A program made the position numbers and the translations under genes. The notes under the pieces were generated by a model. That model worked only from the letters and a program-made list of their open reading frames with translations, searched no databases and was not told the origin of the DNA. A stretch of 64,000 nt of DNA from Cliona cf. orientalis (lineage: Eukaryota > Porifera > Demospongiae > Clionaida > Clionaidae): assembly GCA_963930775.1 (NCBI GenBank), contig OZ005690.1:5812225-5876224 (forward strand). The letters are read 5' to 3'. Shown in pieces: positions 12,082 to 23,914 of the stretch. The stretch's first letter is position 1; each line of letters begins with the position of its first letter.

Positions 12082-12741
12082 CTATATTTGGAATGATAAA
12101 TAAGTGGCATCATGGTCCGAGTAGTATGTGTCGATGACATCTACAAAGCTGTTTTCTCTGATGCCATTAAAATATATGTGGTCCAAAAGTGACCCGGAGT
12201 CTGTGGTGGGTACTTGAACCAGCTGAGAAAATCCTCTGGATGTCATTAACTGGAGCAATCTGGATGAGTTTGACCTTGAAATATCTTCATTGAAGTCACC
12301 AACAATAATGGTGGGCACTATCTGGGGAAGATTTGCTAAATAGTCACCAATGAGAGACAAGAATGTGGCTAGATGTTGCTGTGGACGTCTGTAGACTGCT
12401 ATAATACACATTCTGCCCACAGAATGAGTGGAACTTGTTTTTACAGTCAGTATTTCCAGCTGAGGTGGATGAGGGACATTCATCCTAACAGGCTGTAATG
12501 AAGAGGGACACACTATCATTATTCCACCCTTGGCTAGATCTTCAGTGCTCGTTTGGATACGATCCTGCCTGAAAACTGTACATTCTTCTGTCACAGGAAA
12601 ATGGCTACTTTCAAGGTGCTGTCCAGGCTGAAGGAAGGTCTCAGTGAAGCACATGATTTTGACTTGCTTCATAGCTTGGTCTCTGATGATATCTTCATAC
12701 TTTGCCAAGAATGAACGTACATTCAGATGACTGATTTTCAT
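12082..12741 (-). pseudogene. Helentron C-terminal endonuclease (EEP fold)
   Basis: This 219-codon frame has the full set of exonuclease-endonuclease-phosphatase motifs: HLNVRSF (Asn), CFTETFL (Glu), VYRRP, IIVGDFNED, LLDHIY and YSDHDATYLSF. Such a domain fused behind the helicase marks Helentrons and is thought to act in target or end cleavage. In the native protein it would follow the helicase without a new start: upstream sequence in this frame (PIPKVLSLPKDGW) is coding-like. It ends at a stop at 12082. Confidence 0.85.
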
Positions 12742-12781
12742 CCAGCCATCCTTAGGTAGACTGAGTACCTTTGGTATTGGT

Positions 12782-13467
12782 TCACTGGGGAGACTCTGTG
12801 TAGCTAGACAATCTTTTCATTTCACTCACAATACTGTCACTGACTTTGATGTTCTCATGTTTAAAGTTTTTAATGAATAGGCCTTGAAGAGTTTTCACTC
12901 GACTAAAGGCTACGTATGCTTGCCCTGCATCAAATTTAACTTTCTTCATATCAACAACAATTTGATCCATTGTCAGTCCTTGCACTTTATGAATGGTAGT
13001 GGCCCAGGCTAGCACGAGTGGAAACTGCCTCCTACTTGCTTCAGCAGCTTTGTTCTTTCCGATGAAGAATACTGCTTCATGTCTGCTGATAGGTACAGCT
13101 TCAGGATACTGGCTGCGGTACTGACTCTGTGCAATTGCTGTGACACCTACTCGGGAATGATCAAACTTAACAAGGACCAAGGTGACTTCACTGCCAGTTT
13201 TGATGATATCTTCAATAGTTCCTCGTGCACCATTTACTAATCCATCTGAAACATCAACGTTAACAGTCAGCATTACCTTGGCACCAACAGCAAGATGTAG
13301 TTCACTGACGAGTCCTCCTGTGTCAGCTTTATTGCCTCATGAGGATAGCCAGGATGATCGTCTGTGATGACTCTTGATTCCAGTACCTTGATGTCCTCAT
13401 CAGTGCAGGTGGCAGTGCGCACTCGACACAAAAGCTGGGCAAACTGGCTATCATCTCTTTGTCTCAT
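12782..13467 (-). pseudogene. Helentron helicase C-half, in two frames
   Basis: The piece 13467-13273 (MRQRDDSQFAQLLCRVR) and the piece 13273-12782 (MLTVNVDVSDGLVNGARGTI ... AYVAFSRVKTLQGLF) are the C-terminal motifs of a Pif1-like helicase. They are separated by a frame change near 13280-13310, where a conserved LHLAVGAKVML stretch reads partly in each frame. A third break at about 12790 separates the last piece from the endonuclease. All three domains remain recognisable, so decay is recent or the breaks are sequence errors. Confidence 0.85.
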
Positions 13468-16400
13468 GATCTCATCCAGCTCAATTCATCAATCCAGAGG
13501 GAGCCAGACTTATGGAGCCGTGCATAGGCATCACCAACCTCTGCAAATACATGTGGCTGTGCTACTGGTCGTAGTTGGTAAAGATCACCAACAGCAAGTA
13601 CGTTGATATCTCCAAAGGTTGTGTCATCTCCTTTACCCTTCAGTTGCTGGAGTCGCTTGTGTATCTGGAGCAGCATATTGGAACCAACCATAGAGATCTC
13701 ATCAATGATGAGCAGTTGCAAATTGGACAGCTTTGTTCTGAGAGTGTTCAGCTTGTCCTGTGTGAGAGGCTGGGAGCTAAACTTTGATGTACCAAGTAGA
13801 AGCGCTGAGTGGATAGTCATCCCCTGGATGTTAAATGCGGCAACTCCTGTGGGTGCTGTTAGCAACACTACCACATCTTCTGGTTCCACTTGTCCTGAGA
13901 GGAGCAATAACTTTATTGCATCTCTGCGAATGAGTGAGATGACATAGCTTTTACCAACTCCACCCGGACCACTGACAAACACTCTGTAAGGCTTGATAGC
14001 TTCTCCCTTCTTCATAGCTATGACAGCATCTTTACACCATCTTCTATGATAGTTCACAATCTGCCGTTGCTTGGTGTTTAGACCTCTCATGAGTTGACGG
14101 TACTCATCTGGTGGAATAAGTGCTCTGTTGGTTTCCAAGCTAAACCTCTGGAGCAGGGGAGTTGTTTGCTGCTGCTGAAAAAGGGATGCATTTGCATCCA
14201 AGTCTTCCTGCTCAATGGTTCTCATTTCTTCAACACCCTCTGCTTGAGCTTGAGCTTGTTGTTCAGCTGCACCTGGAGCTACTTGGTCCCATGCATGCTG
14301 GGGTGGTCCATGCTCAGTTAGATCATCAATGGCTTCATCAATTTCAGTAGCATTCTGACTGTACTTCCTTTCATTCTCCAAAATATCATCCTTTTTGTCT
14401 TCATAATGACTTCGGAAGTCCATGTATCCACCCAGTAGATCAGAGTTTTCATCTCTCCATGGAAGATAAAGCATTATCTTTGATCTGTACACCTTACTTG
14501 GCTCTTTCTCTTGGTTAAACCGGTGAAATCGAATAATGGCTTCTCTCCTTCGTTTGTACATGCGTCCAAGGTCATTCTTAAGTTTGATGCTTTCACTTCG
14601 TCTACTTTCTCCATCTTCAGTTCTGGGCAATACGTCACTAGTCTCATCTTCTGGAACCTCTTGTCCGCTACGAGTCGTATAATTAGCAGCAAATTCAGCA
14701 AGACACATGTGATTGAGTTGATCAGGTCTGGCAGCATATCTATCTATCAAGCTGGTCTGATAGATGTCTTCTGAGTCTTCATCCATGTGTTGAATCTGAT
14801 TAATAGGTTTCAATAGGGATACTCTGTCTTCCTTGGCAGCTGTGTTGACAAAGATGACTTTCCTGCTCATTTGTTTGAGTGGCAATGACAGGATTCTGTA
14901 CACTGCTTCTTGAGCACTGACTTCACGATGGTTGAGGAAGACTGATCCAAGACGCCTCAGCTGGGTTCTAATTTGTTCACCTCCACATTCTTTAGACACC
15001 TGCTTCAGTAGTTCTCCCATTGATCGTTCACTCTTGAGCATGTATGCAGCTATGTACATCACACATGCATATGGATCCAGGATATACTGCAAATCCATGT
15101 TGGCTTTCCATATTCTGAGGACATCTGGATTATAGGTGTTGATCCATGATTCTGATGGTTTTCTTTGCATGACAACACTATTTCCAGTGGAGCATATCTT
15201 CAATCCACACAGGTATATGTTAGATGATACTCCTGCTTTCAGAAAGAGTTCATCCATGCTGATATCTTCAGGAGTGTCTTTGTCATCTAGAATTTTCCGC
15301 ACAGCAGCTAGAGCTTTCACTGCCTGCTCAGCTTGTTCTTCTGGATATGTGGCAGCAGTGGACTGACGAGCAATCACTGTCTTTGGGCTTGGTGGACGAG
15401 GATAGTGGAATCGACACTTGCCATGTCTCCTGCATGTAGCTGAGTGGCGGTGCTTTTGAACTTTGGAGACCAGCTGAAACAACTCTTCATCATCTGGGAT
15501 GTTACATTTAACATACTGGTCAATGAAGCTGCACACCTCTTCGTCAGTGTTGATATTCAACTTGGGTGCATCCTTGATCCAGAGGATGGTGTGAGCATGA
15601 GGAGATCCTCTGGCTTGGAACTCGATTCTAATGGCATAGTCGACTAGTTCACCAAGGGGATGAGCTGTACTCTTCAGGAAGACCTGAAAGAAGGTGTTGA
15701 GACGATACTGGAAGTGTCTGGCTGCAGTGACTGGATTTTGTCTCAACCACTTGCTCTTCTCCTCAAATGACATTGTTTTCACATCATCGTCAGTCAGTAT
15801 AGTGCCATACTGTCTAGCTATTGTTTGGATGACGTCTGGCCACTGCATATCAGCTGCTGAGAGAGTGAAGAACCATGTTGGAATTCCTAGCTGCCTGATC
15901 ATCCCAAGCACATCATACATGACTCTTTGGAAATAGGCTGGTGAACCACGTACATTCTTGAGGAAGCGGTAAGCATGGTCTTTTTGGATCATCTCGTTGA
16001 CAACATGCTGGTTTTTGATTGATCCTGCAGTGAGCACCTGTCCTCTGTGCAACCTTCCCTGAGTTTGTCTGAGTGCAATACTAGCATCATCAGCAACTTG
16101 TTTGCTTTCAACAGCATACTGTGCTGTCAGCAAGTACTCAATATCCCTTGCAAACCTTCCATCTGCATCAAGCAGTCTCTGGTTGAAGTATTTTCGAACT
16201 GTGAGCTTTGTCTTTCTCTCAGTAATCAAACCAAATTTGCCGGTTGGATATTTAGTTGGGTTGCACATTTCTTCAAAGTGTTTGTCTTGGAGGATACTGA
16301 TTGGCTTGTGTCCTTCACCTGGAGCAATAGCAAAGATGTTATCTGCTGTTGAATTGACTGTATCTTCCCTCAGCAGGCAGCTGTCATAGGGCAATCCTCT

Positions 16401-17053
16401 GAGCTGGGCTAGATGCTTTAAGGCTTCTTGATCTTCAACAAATTCTTGGTCATATTTTTCCTCTGGGGATCCAGGTACTTGACTTTCCAATAAAGTGTTA
16501 GCAGTGCAATGCTCTTCAAGCTTTACAAGAACCTGGTAGTGGAATTGACCGATTAAGCCTAGGTGGATGACTCCAATGGAAGTGTGGTGAGAGGTTCTGA
16601 CTAGTTCCATGTCAGGATTGATGGTCGAGATGATATGTATGTCGACATGGAGCATGTCAGCCAGTCCCTGAACAGCTATGTGATCTCCCCACGCACCTGC
16701 ATTCAGTCTCTCTAAATACTGTAACCACCTCTGTTGCTGTCTCAGGTCAGCATCCTCAACACAACTAATGACCTCATCTTGCCTGGTTGGTGCTTCAGTA
16801 TCTGCATTAAGGGGATCATCAGCTAATACAGGGGCTGATACATAATCCCTCAAATGGGAAGAGCCATGCGTGTATGGAGAACTCTGCAGGTGTTCCACAA
16901 GCTCCGCTCTCAGATTTCTCCTACCTCTCTGCATGTGGATACCAATGTTCTCTAGTTGCACGCCCACTGCTGAAAGGAGACAGTCTCCATCTCTGGGTAC
17001 ATCTTGAACTGTAAATCCTCTCTCCCTGGCCAGGGAATTCAAAGTAGCTTCAT
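13464..17053 (-). pseudogene. Helentron exon 3: OTU protease, HUH Rep, helicase N-half
   Basis: The open frame extends to 17102, but its first 16 codons are probably intron: TTTTTTGGTATTCAG ends at 17054 and splicing from 17326 restores the frame (273-base intron). Near the start is an OTU protease-like region (VPRDGDCLLSAVG). Next comes the Rep part, with RGSPHAHTILW (HUH motif, about 15.6 kb) and a YIAAY tyrosine pair. A Pif1-type helicase follows, with Walker A GPGGVGKSYV (about 13.96 kb) and Walker B LLIIDEISMVG. The frame stops at 13464 just after LWIDEL. The downstream frame resumes at ELDEIMRQRDD, so a small indel, not a natural end, closes this piece. Confidence 0.9.
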
Positions 17054-17326
17054 CTGAATACCAAAAAAGAGGAACATGATTATTTAATATCTTTCTCAGC
17101 ATAATATTAACAAAAGGACATCCTTATAATTATAAATTGGAAATGCCATTGTCACTGTGGGAATAATTATTATCTCTAGACATAGTATTGCATACAATGA
17201 ATTAATCATAATTGTCTATTTATATCATATGTTCACACACACACACAGCACAATCATGCACACACAATGCATACATACACAATGTACTGTCACCATAGAA
17301 TGTTAGTTAATTAGCACATCACTTAC

Positions 17327-18298
17327 CATTCAGTTGCAGTTGTTCGGTGAGCATATGACTAGTAGCTGATGGTGGTGGACACTGCTCTGCTGACACTGCC
17401 TGACTAGCAGTCGACAGTGGTGGTGATGATGGTGGTGGACACTGCTCTGCTGATACTGCCTCCCAAAGATCAGCATCGTCCTGTCCAGCATTGCTTGTCC
17501 AATTGTCATTAATTTCTATATCTTTGTACAGTGGGTTATTCAATTTTAACCACTGTAGTGCAGCAAGCACTTTAGCTGGTCGTACATATTGAAACATATA
17601 ATGTCCCTTGTAGCACAGCTTTCGCTTTAGTTTCATTGGAACCATCTGCATTTGAGATGGAAGCCTTGGTAGAAGGGTACACACAGGAGTAAGATCAGTG
17701 GGGACATTGACGGTCGGTCCATGAATGGCACGTTGTTTGCCACAGGGAAGTGCCACCATCTTCATAAAGGGGATCCTCAGCGAAATAAACCGCACCTCCA
17801 ATGAATTTAAGTCTGATAACTCTGATGGTATATCTTCAAGGTCCAAATTATTGGCCTTGGCTTGAGCAGGCAATTTCAGTGCATTGTCACATGTTTTGCA
17901 CATCCATGCACTGTTTGGTTTCAGAATGAGGAACAGTGAATTCATCAGGTGCTTTACTGTATTTGGAGACTTTGAACTCGATTACAGTTTTCCTGTACAT
18001 CAAGCGATTGCAGCAGACACACGTGTAATCTGGCCCTTCTTTAGTAGCTGCGATGAAAGATTGAGAAGCTTTCAAGATGCTGTTGGGAGTAGATCTCTGT
18101 CTGACACGGCATTGTTTCTTTGCTTGTGCCTCTCTCTCTCTGTACTCAGCGGACTGACGCTTAGTAGCCATAGCCTGAGCCTCTCTCTTTCTGTATTCAG
18201 CAGACTGACGTTTAGTAGCCATAGCCTGAGCCTCTGTCTCTCTGCAGTCAACAGATTTACGCTTAGTGGCCATAGACGAGGCCGTCTGCCGTCTCCTA
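17327..18298 (-). pseudogene. Helentron exon 2: basic repeats and CxxC N-terminal domain
   Basis: The first half has three near-repeats of MATKRQSAEYR.REAQA, then a TCVCCNRLMYRKTV cysteine motif. The second half (frame starting 17945) has WMCKTCDNALKLPAQAKANN and LRIPFMKMVALPCGKQ, the conserved N-terminal domain of animal Helitron proteins (DUF6570-like). The two halves are in different frames and overlap at 17887-17945, so one small indel separates them. The exon ends at AATG followed by GTAAGT (17326-17321). Ser/Pro-rich SAEQCPPPSS repeats lie just before the splice site. Confidence 0.75.
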
Positions 18299-18383
18299 CT
18301 GTATAGCAGAATGTCAGTAGCAATTCATATTAGTAAAAATTGTCAGATATTAAACCGTGAAGTATATAGGCATCACCACTCAC

Positions 18384-18472
18384 CTATCCTTCTTAGCTTT
18401 TTTAATTTCATTCTCAATCTCGATCATTTCTCGAGCTTTCAATGAACGTTTTCGCTCTCTTCGTAACTCCAT
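18384..18472 (-). pseudogene. Helentron exon 1
   Basis: ATG at 18472-18470 opens MELRRERKRSLKARE, a basic helical stretch, and the frame reaches AAGGATAG followed by GTGAGT (18383-18378), a good 5' splice site. The matching 3' site is at 18300-18299 after a pyrimidine-poor CTGCTATACAG. Removing the 85-base intron (18299-18383) keeps the frame into the MATKRKSVDCRE repeat region. Homologous elements commonly begin with such a basic region. The splice is inferred, not observed. Confidence 0.6.
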
Positions 18473-18607
18473 CTTTGATGAACTGAGCTGAACTTGTCAC
18501 TGTATCGAAATTTTATTCTTGCGCTAGCGCATGCGCATGATCTGAGCTGGCCTGCATGCATGATTGCGCATGCGCATGATCTGAGCTGGCCCACTGTCGA
18601 TAGGCGT

Positions 18608-19125
18608 GGCTACGATTGCTAACAAAAAAGTACCATTTTTTTACGCTCGTGGATAGTATTCGTCGATTTGAAATATACTCAAGCCAGTTTTTCGCCAAAT
18701 TCGACTGATTCCTTGTGCTTACAAGTCGCATAGGTGCCTAGGTCTCGAGATATGGCGATTTTTGTGCTCACAACAACGACACAATCGATTACTTTACCCC
18801 CCTTGCGCATGCGCGCGCGGGGTAACAACGACGACAGCGACACGACCGATGGCTACGATTGCTAACAAAAAAGTACCATTTTTTACGCTCGTGGATAGTA
18901 TTCGTCGATTTGAAATATACTCAAGCCAGTTTTTCGCCAAATTCGACTGATTCCTTGTGCTTACAAGTCGCATAGGTGCCTAGGTCTCGAGATATGGCGA
19001 TTTTTGTGCTCACAACAACGACACAACCGATTACTTTACCCCCCTTGCGCATGCGCGCGCGGGGTAACAACGACGACAGCGACACGACCGATTACTTTAT
19101 CCCTTGCGCATGCGCGCGGGGTAAT
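18608..19125. repeat. 243-bp tandem duplication of CTAGAG-family sequence
   Basis: GGCTACGATTGCTAACAAAA occurs at 18608 and 18851 and the following sequence is almost identical, so the internal part of a CTAGAG element is tandemly duplicated. Each unit ends in the TTGCGCATGCGCGCG...GGGGTAA block. A third terminal block lies at 19085-19125. Confidence 0.85.
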
Positions 19126-19269
19126 AACTCAACCCTAATTGTGGCAACAGATGAGTGCAAACCTCAGAGGGTGAGCCCCACCCCCTGGCTTGTACAACAG
19201 TCTAAAAATCAAAGGGGCTCTGCCCCCCGGGGGGCAATTGCCCCCCCCCCCCAGCCCCCCTGGTTCTTA
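19126..19269. other. G/C-run spacer, no gene
   Basis: Contains opposing runs of C and G around 19216-19260. TTA at 19267-19269 is the target duplication of the next MITE. Confidence 0.5.
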
Positions 19270-19828
19270 GGCCAAGCAAAGTTAATTAATAGTTTCTCAG
19301 GCCCGCCCGCATCAAATTTTGAGAAAGCAAGACTTTTTTATTTATTTTTCACGTGAGCAATCACGTGCTAATTAATTTAATTAACGGACAAAAATTGGAA
19401 TATACACGGTAAAGAGTTCATGAAACTAACTGTTTTCCGGCATCTCGAGACAGTTTAGTTGACATCTCACAACTTAAGTCTCCGTGAAAGTGGTATTTAG
19501 CCAGCAGCTAGCTAGCCATTTTCTTCAAAGACGATGACGTCATCTGGTGCAGGCTAAATCTTGTCATCTTGCAAGGTTAGTACGACTGATGAAACTTTTC
19601 TCTACTATATAGAAAGCTAAACTTGATTGTTAGGCTAGATATTCTCTCTGGATAGACTTCAATACTTGTATTTTCAGCACTAGTTTGTGTATCAACCACG
19701 TGCAGCACTAGCGAAAATGGGCGTGGCCATTATCGTCACGCCCACTTTTCATTAAAATAAAAAGCCGCCTCCCGCATGGGTTTTGAAATTTGAAAGCCTG
19801 AGAAACTAGTAATTAAGTTTGTTTGGCC
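19270..19828. mobile_element. GGCC-type MITE 1 (PIF/Harbinger-like)
   Basis: Terminal inverted repeats of about 33 bases start GGCCAAGCAAAGTTAATTAA on the left and GGCCAAACAAACTTAATTAC on the right (reverse complement). TTA flanks both sides (19267-19269, 19829-19831). The left repeat is followed by a CCCGCCCGC block, and the right by GGCGGCTTTTT-like sequence. No transposase is present. Three-base TTA/TAA targets point to a PIF/Harbinger source. Confidence 0.85.
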
Positions 19829-19970
19829 TTACGCCAGTGATGTACATTCTACAGTCACTGTACTTCACATAGAAAGGAAGGCCCAAACTACGTATACTAA
19901 TGTGACAGTCATTGACAAGCAAACCACAAACTCCATCATTATCAACATGTACAATAGCTACTGCCCAGGT

Positions 19971-20734
19971 CAGGGGCGTAGCCAGGATTTTAGGTAAGGG
20001 GGTGCTAGAGTACGCGTGCGAAGCGCGCGCAAAATTTTAAGCCACGCCCACTAATTAACCGTCAAGGTCGAAGTTCAAATTGTCAAGCGTTCTGGATGTA
20101 GCTAGCGAGCTAACTCAAGATTTTCGGCCAAATCTTGGGATAAGATAAGTGTCTAACTGTCTTCTAAGCTGTTTTTTTTGTAGTAGATGATAGTTTGGAG
20201 TAGCCAAGGGGGTGCTGGATGAGGCTGTTCTATGGACTAGGCATTAGGCCACTCCAAATGAGAACATAGTTTCCCGTCCACCGCCCGCCTCTTTCTGATG
20301 CTACCGCTTCGTTTGACCATTATATCCATTATTTATGGTTGTAGCTAGCTAGGAGCAATACTGCTTCATGAATTTTGAAGCTAGCAACCAACGGTGATGT
20401 GTGTACTTACGTTGCTTTCATGATAATAATGCTCCTTCTTGTCAAGGTGCTGCTATCAGCGCACACTAGCTAGCGGTAGCACTGGCTAGCTGTCCATGCA
20501 TGCTCTCCTTGTATGCACGTGCACAATTGTGGGATAAAGAATTTTAATTATATTCATTGTGCTCATAATGATATTCATAATAATGGTTAATGGTAATGGG
20601 CGCCCGCCCGCATGTAAAATGCTGGAAGCCAGGACGGGAAACTATATTCTCATTTGGAGTGGCCTTACTAGGCCAAGAGCAGAGGGGGGTGCTCGAGCCC
20701 CCTGAGCACCCCCCCCCCCCTGCCTACGCCACTG
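19971..20734. mobile_element. CAGGGGCGTAGCCAGG MITE carrying a nested MITE
   Basis: The ends are CAGGGGCGTAGCCAGG and CCTGCCTACGCCACTG, imperfect inverted repeats with CAG/CTG termini and a C run just inside the right end. It contains the 418-bp GGCC-type MITE 2. I could not find a clean target duplication, so the outer limits are approximate. Confidence 0.65.
20247..20664. mobile_element. GGCC-type MITE 2 (PIF/Harbinger-like)
   Basis: Inverted repeats of 33 bases start GGCCACTCCAAATGAGAA on both sides with one mismatch, and TTA flanks both ends (20244-20246, 20665-20667). The left repeat is followed by CCGCCCGCC. It is nested inside the 19971-20734 element. It is non-coding. Confidence 0.9.
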
Positions 20735-20784
20735 GGCCCTAAATCCGTTGTTGTTATCTGACACACCAGCCGGTTCCATAGTCT

Positions 20785-21650
20785 CGTGCCCAGCCTCTTT
20801 ATCGCACGCGGAAAAAGAGTCTGGTGAAACGCGTATTCAATTTTGGTTCCATACGTACGCGACGTATTCTGACACGGACACAATGAATGTCATTATAAGC
20901 GATGGCACAATCACTGTTTAATAATAATATTCGCGCAAAGTGTTTGAAAAGCACCTACCGTAGGCTATGGCGCCAGCGGGATCCTTGGACAGTGGAGTCC
21001 GAGTGCTATGCTTGTCTCGTTGCCTGATCTGTACCTAAAACGACGGCGGTAAGCTTTCAAAAACAGGAAAAATTTTCTCCTGGTAGACTAAGGCCATATA
21101 AAATAACTTACTTGATTCTCATCCCCGCCCGTCCCAATTTTTACAAGCCGCCTCTATGAATTTTATTGCTATCGCGCGTGCGCAGTAGCGACCCTTTACC
21201 AAATATCTTGAAAATATGCTCCAGATACTGCTCTTTCTAGTGTCCTGATGAGTAAAAAATAAAAATAAAATGCCTCCTCCCGCCCCTATATTTTGGAAAA
21301 AGGTGGATGAGAATCAAGTAAGTTATTTTATATGGCCTAAGAGAGATAAACACATTCTTGCTGGCTAAAATGTAGCTTACCACTTTCGCCTAAACTTCAC
21401 AGACACTAGCACGATTCAAACGTGGGATAGTTTCGATGATCGCTTGCTGAATGTCGGTTTCGCTGTCCAACAACTATCTCCTACAAGTAAAGTGCAAAGT
21501 ACACGGTGAAGCGTCGCAATCTTTTCTTGATGACGTGGCACCGTTCTGCGCGCAATCTGATTGGACGCGGCCAATCTCACCGCGCGGAACCAAAATTGAA
21601 TACGCGTTTCACCAGACTCTTTTTCCGCGTGGATAAAGAGGCTGGGCACG
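20785..21650. repeat. 66-bp inverted repeat pair, 735 bp apart
   Basis: 20785-20850 and 21586-21650 are near-perfect reverse complements (core GGAACCAAAATTGAATACGC; one or two bases differ). This may be the arms of another foldback element around GGCC-type MITE 3. Short frames in both arms encode the same GTKIEYAFHQTLFPR peptide by virtue of the repeat only. Confidence 0.75.
21092..21337. mobile_element. GGCC-type MITE 3 (PIF/Harbinger-like)
   Basis: Perfect 33-base inverted repeats start GGCCATATAAAATAACTTAC and are flanked by TAA (21089-21091, 21338-21340). At 246 bp it is the smallest of the six GGCC-type elements here. CCCGCCCG follows the left repeat. Confidence 0.92.
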
Positions 21651-22257
21651 GTTCCATCTGTACAGTACGTACTAAGAAGATAAATATACTAAATTATTAG
21701 CCCATGACAGATATCCTAATAATTATTTCTTAAACATCAAACTTGATTATGAGCTATCAAAGCCCAGGATATGGCCTGAGAATCTACTCTAGCTCTTCCC
21801 GTGGAGCACTGTATATACAAGGTTTCACATGGTTATTTAATTTACATGATCAATGTAGGCTTAAGTTCTAAAATGAGCCACCAATAACCACACTGTCTAC
21901 AAACTGATTACGAGCCCTTAGAGTGCAAATACCCAAGACATCCGCATGCACAATATGATTTAATTTAGTGGCAATAATTAAAATTAATGATCTTTTGGCC
22001 TCACTTCATGATCAGCAATTAGAAATTAGTTTTGTGTATACATTCCTATGTAGCTAGGTTACTGTACTGCATAATATTATATAGAATTTTGGTGCTCTAG
22101 CTATTTTAGCAATATTATAATATTCAGAGTGCAACCTCAGCCAGTATTGGCAGGGCTATGTGGTGTCACCATTAACAAAGGACTTCATAGCTATTGATCA
22201 TAATTCTACATATCTGCATGCTACTGGTCAATTTACTGATATTACTCGCTTGCATGT
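21651..22257. other. no gene seen
   Basis: A/T-rich sequence with no supported frame, repeat array or splice-bounded exon that I can defend. Confidence 0.5.
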
Positions 22258-22910
22258 GGAAGGCAAGTGTGAAGGCTGCCCAGAAATTTAAAGTGCTTTG
22301 TCAAGGGGAGCAAGTGATTGCTTGCGAAATAGCTCACTTTTGATGACATGTAATAGTTGGAGTGTGATTGGGAGTGTACGTACTGCATTTGTAACTGTTG
22401 TCACCATTATGGCCGTGCACAGGTAGTGGAGCATAAGGGAGGTACTTGTTGATGTAGAACTGGTTGCGCCAGTGTATTCCGAGGATGTGCCAATCCTCCT
22501 GATGGACTGGGCACAACCAGAAGGCATTCTTTAGGTCAATTTTTGCTATCAGTGCTCCTGAGCCCAGTTCTGGATGGTATCATCTACTGTTTCGTACTGT
22601 AGAGAATAGCTATATTCATGTGGATCTACTCTGTCCTGCCGTAGCAGATAAGTGATTGATTAGTCGCCAGCCACGATCCTTTCTGGGGATGACACCAATT
22701 CCTGAAAAGTATAAAATTTAAGGGGGAGTGGGGAAGAGGGCAGCCATTCTATGTTCCATAACCTCTTTCTTGAGGGCTTCATCAACACTACTGGGGTATT
22801 GCATGGTAAGGAGAAGAGAGATTTGGTGGGGTTAATGGTAAGTGTGGACCAGTATATCCACATAAGTAAGAGAGCTCTGATGGCTATCTGACTGAGTAAA
22901 CACATGGTGA
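22258..22910 (-). pseudogene. DIRS-type retroelement fragment: RT joined to recombinase tail
   Basis: Reading 22910 to 22258, the first half carries reverse-transcriptase motifs in mixed frames: LPCNTPVV...EALKK, a WRLINHLSA-like stretch, then FWLCPVHQEDWHILGIHW and NQFYINKYLPY. The second half jumps to the tyrosine-recombinase region seen at 63163-63345 (RHHNGDN-like, then the AAQSLAPLDKTL stretch). The RT end, RNase H and recombinase N-terminus are missing between, so this is an internally deleted copy. Stops interrupt both halves. DIRS elements integrate with a tyrosine recombinase instead of a DDE integrase. Confidence 0.72.
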
Positions 22911-23176
22911 GTTATTGCTGTGTCAGTGCCTACGTGTAGCTCTTGTGGCGGGCAAAGACTAATTACGTAGATCATTTGCACTTGCGCTGGGCATGCACAT
23001 AGCTACGTAAAATATCCCTGCTCTGGGACACCGTTAATTTCGGTTTATGTTAATAAACCCTCCAAATAAATATGGTATTTCTACACAATACTTCAGAAAT
23101 GGCTGAAACTTTCTCTTTGATATAGCTACACCTAGGTGCAAAAAAACCTTAAGCCAGGAGTGCATCATGGAGCAAA
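22911..23176. other. no gene seen
   Basis: A short non-coding stretch between the DIRS fragment and the duplicated promoter region of receptor copy C. Confidence 0.4.
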
Positions 23177-23715
23177 TTGAAAGAACCTATAATAATATTA
23201 CTGTTTGCGTACCATCCTATAGTTTTATGGTGGCCAGAAGGTGGTGAAAGTCACAACTAGTACGGGTTAGCTATCTGTTTTATCAGCATGTAGCTAGCTA
23301 TCACTAGGTACAAGGAATGCTTCACCTTCTATTTCCTTCTATTTCCTATTCTTCTTAGACTATTTCCTACTAGCTTCTTTTGAGTCAGAAACCCCGGCTG
23401 TAAAATTATAGTACACAGATTATGTTTCGATCCTTTGTAGTTGACAGTGAAACTATATTTTTGCAGCAGGATAGGACATGCTATGAGCGAAATGCATCAA
23501 GTCAGTATAGTATAGACCTACTTCACTCAACCTGAATTCAGGAAACTTAGTATAAAAGTAATAATTATTGGATAACCTCAGGGAGCTAGAATAGCATGCG
23601 GAGATGCTCAAGTTAATGTGATTGTACCAAAGTTATCATGGTAATCTATTTTTTACCCGCTTGTTTACATAGTATCGAGTCATATTCCAACTCCAACAAC
23701 CATGCACCTGATAAT
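23177..23715 (+). pseudogene. duplicated 5' flank and dead start of a receptor copy
   Basis: This stretch is a diverged duplicate of 23920-24425, the flank and first codons of receptor copy C. The shared landmarks appear in the same order: CAAATTGAAAGAACCTATAA, GGTGGCCAGAAGGTGGTGAA, GCAGCAGGATAGGACA, CCTCAGGGAGCTAG, then ATCATGGTAATCT in place of ATCATGATAATCT. After that the signal-peptide region is no longer open and the homology stops. It documents a tandem duplication of promoter plus gene start. Two TAGC insertions distinguish it from the downstream copy (about 23268 and 23292). Confidence 0.8.
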
Positions 23716-23914
23716 GAGTGATTTCATTGTTAAATCGACATGCACATGGGGCAAAATTAGTTGTCCCCATAGATGCATGTTATTTACATGTTAATTAAAT
23801 ACTTATTAAGCAGGAAGGTCAAGAGTAATGCAGTTACATATTAAGTGTCATGGCTATGTTGGAAATTTTTTTCTACAAGTGAAAATATTCATTGATAAGG
23901 TCTAATTAGATCAT

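Larger units (their letters stand above)
12082..18472 (-). mobile_element. Helentron/Helitron with OTU, Rep, helicase and endonuclease
   Basis: One reading unit, 5' to 3' on the minus strand: short exon 1 (18472-18384), exon 2 (18298-17327) and a long exon 3 (17053-12082). It encodes, in order, Lys/Arg repeats, a CxxC-bearing N-terminal domain, OTU protease, HUH-type Rep, Pif1-like helicase and an exonuclease-endonuclease-phosphatase domain. That order and the C-terminal endonuclease fit Helentrons, which replicate by rolling circle. At least four frame breaks (about 17.9, 13.5, 13.3 and 12.8 kb) make this copy inactive as written. Element ends are not resolved, and the listed limits are those of the coding part only. 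Confidence 0.88.

Noticed and set aside
17054-17102. Start of the 1212-codon Helentron frame as a true N-terminus
   Set aside because: These codons run through a polypyrimidine tract and AG acceptor; splicing from 17326 gives a better continuation.
19963-20742. Clean target duplication for the CAGGGGCGTAGCC element
   Set aside because: Flanks GCCCAGGT and GGCCCTAA do not match; the ends are kept as approximate.
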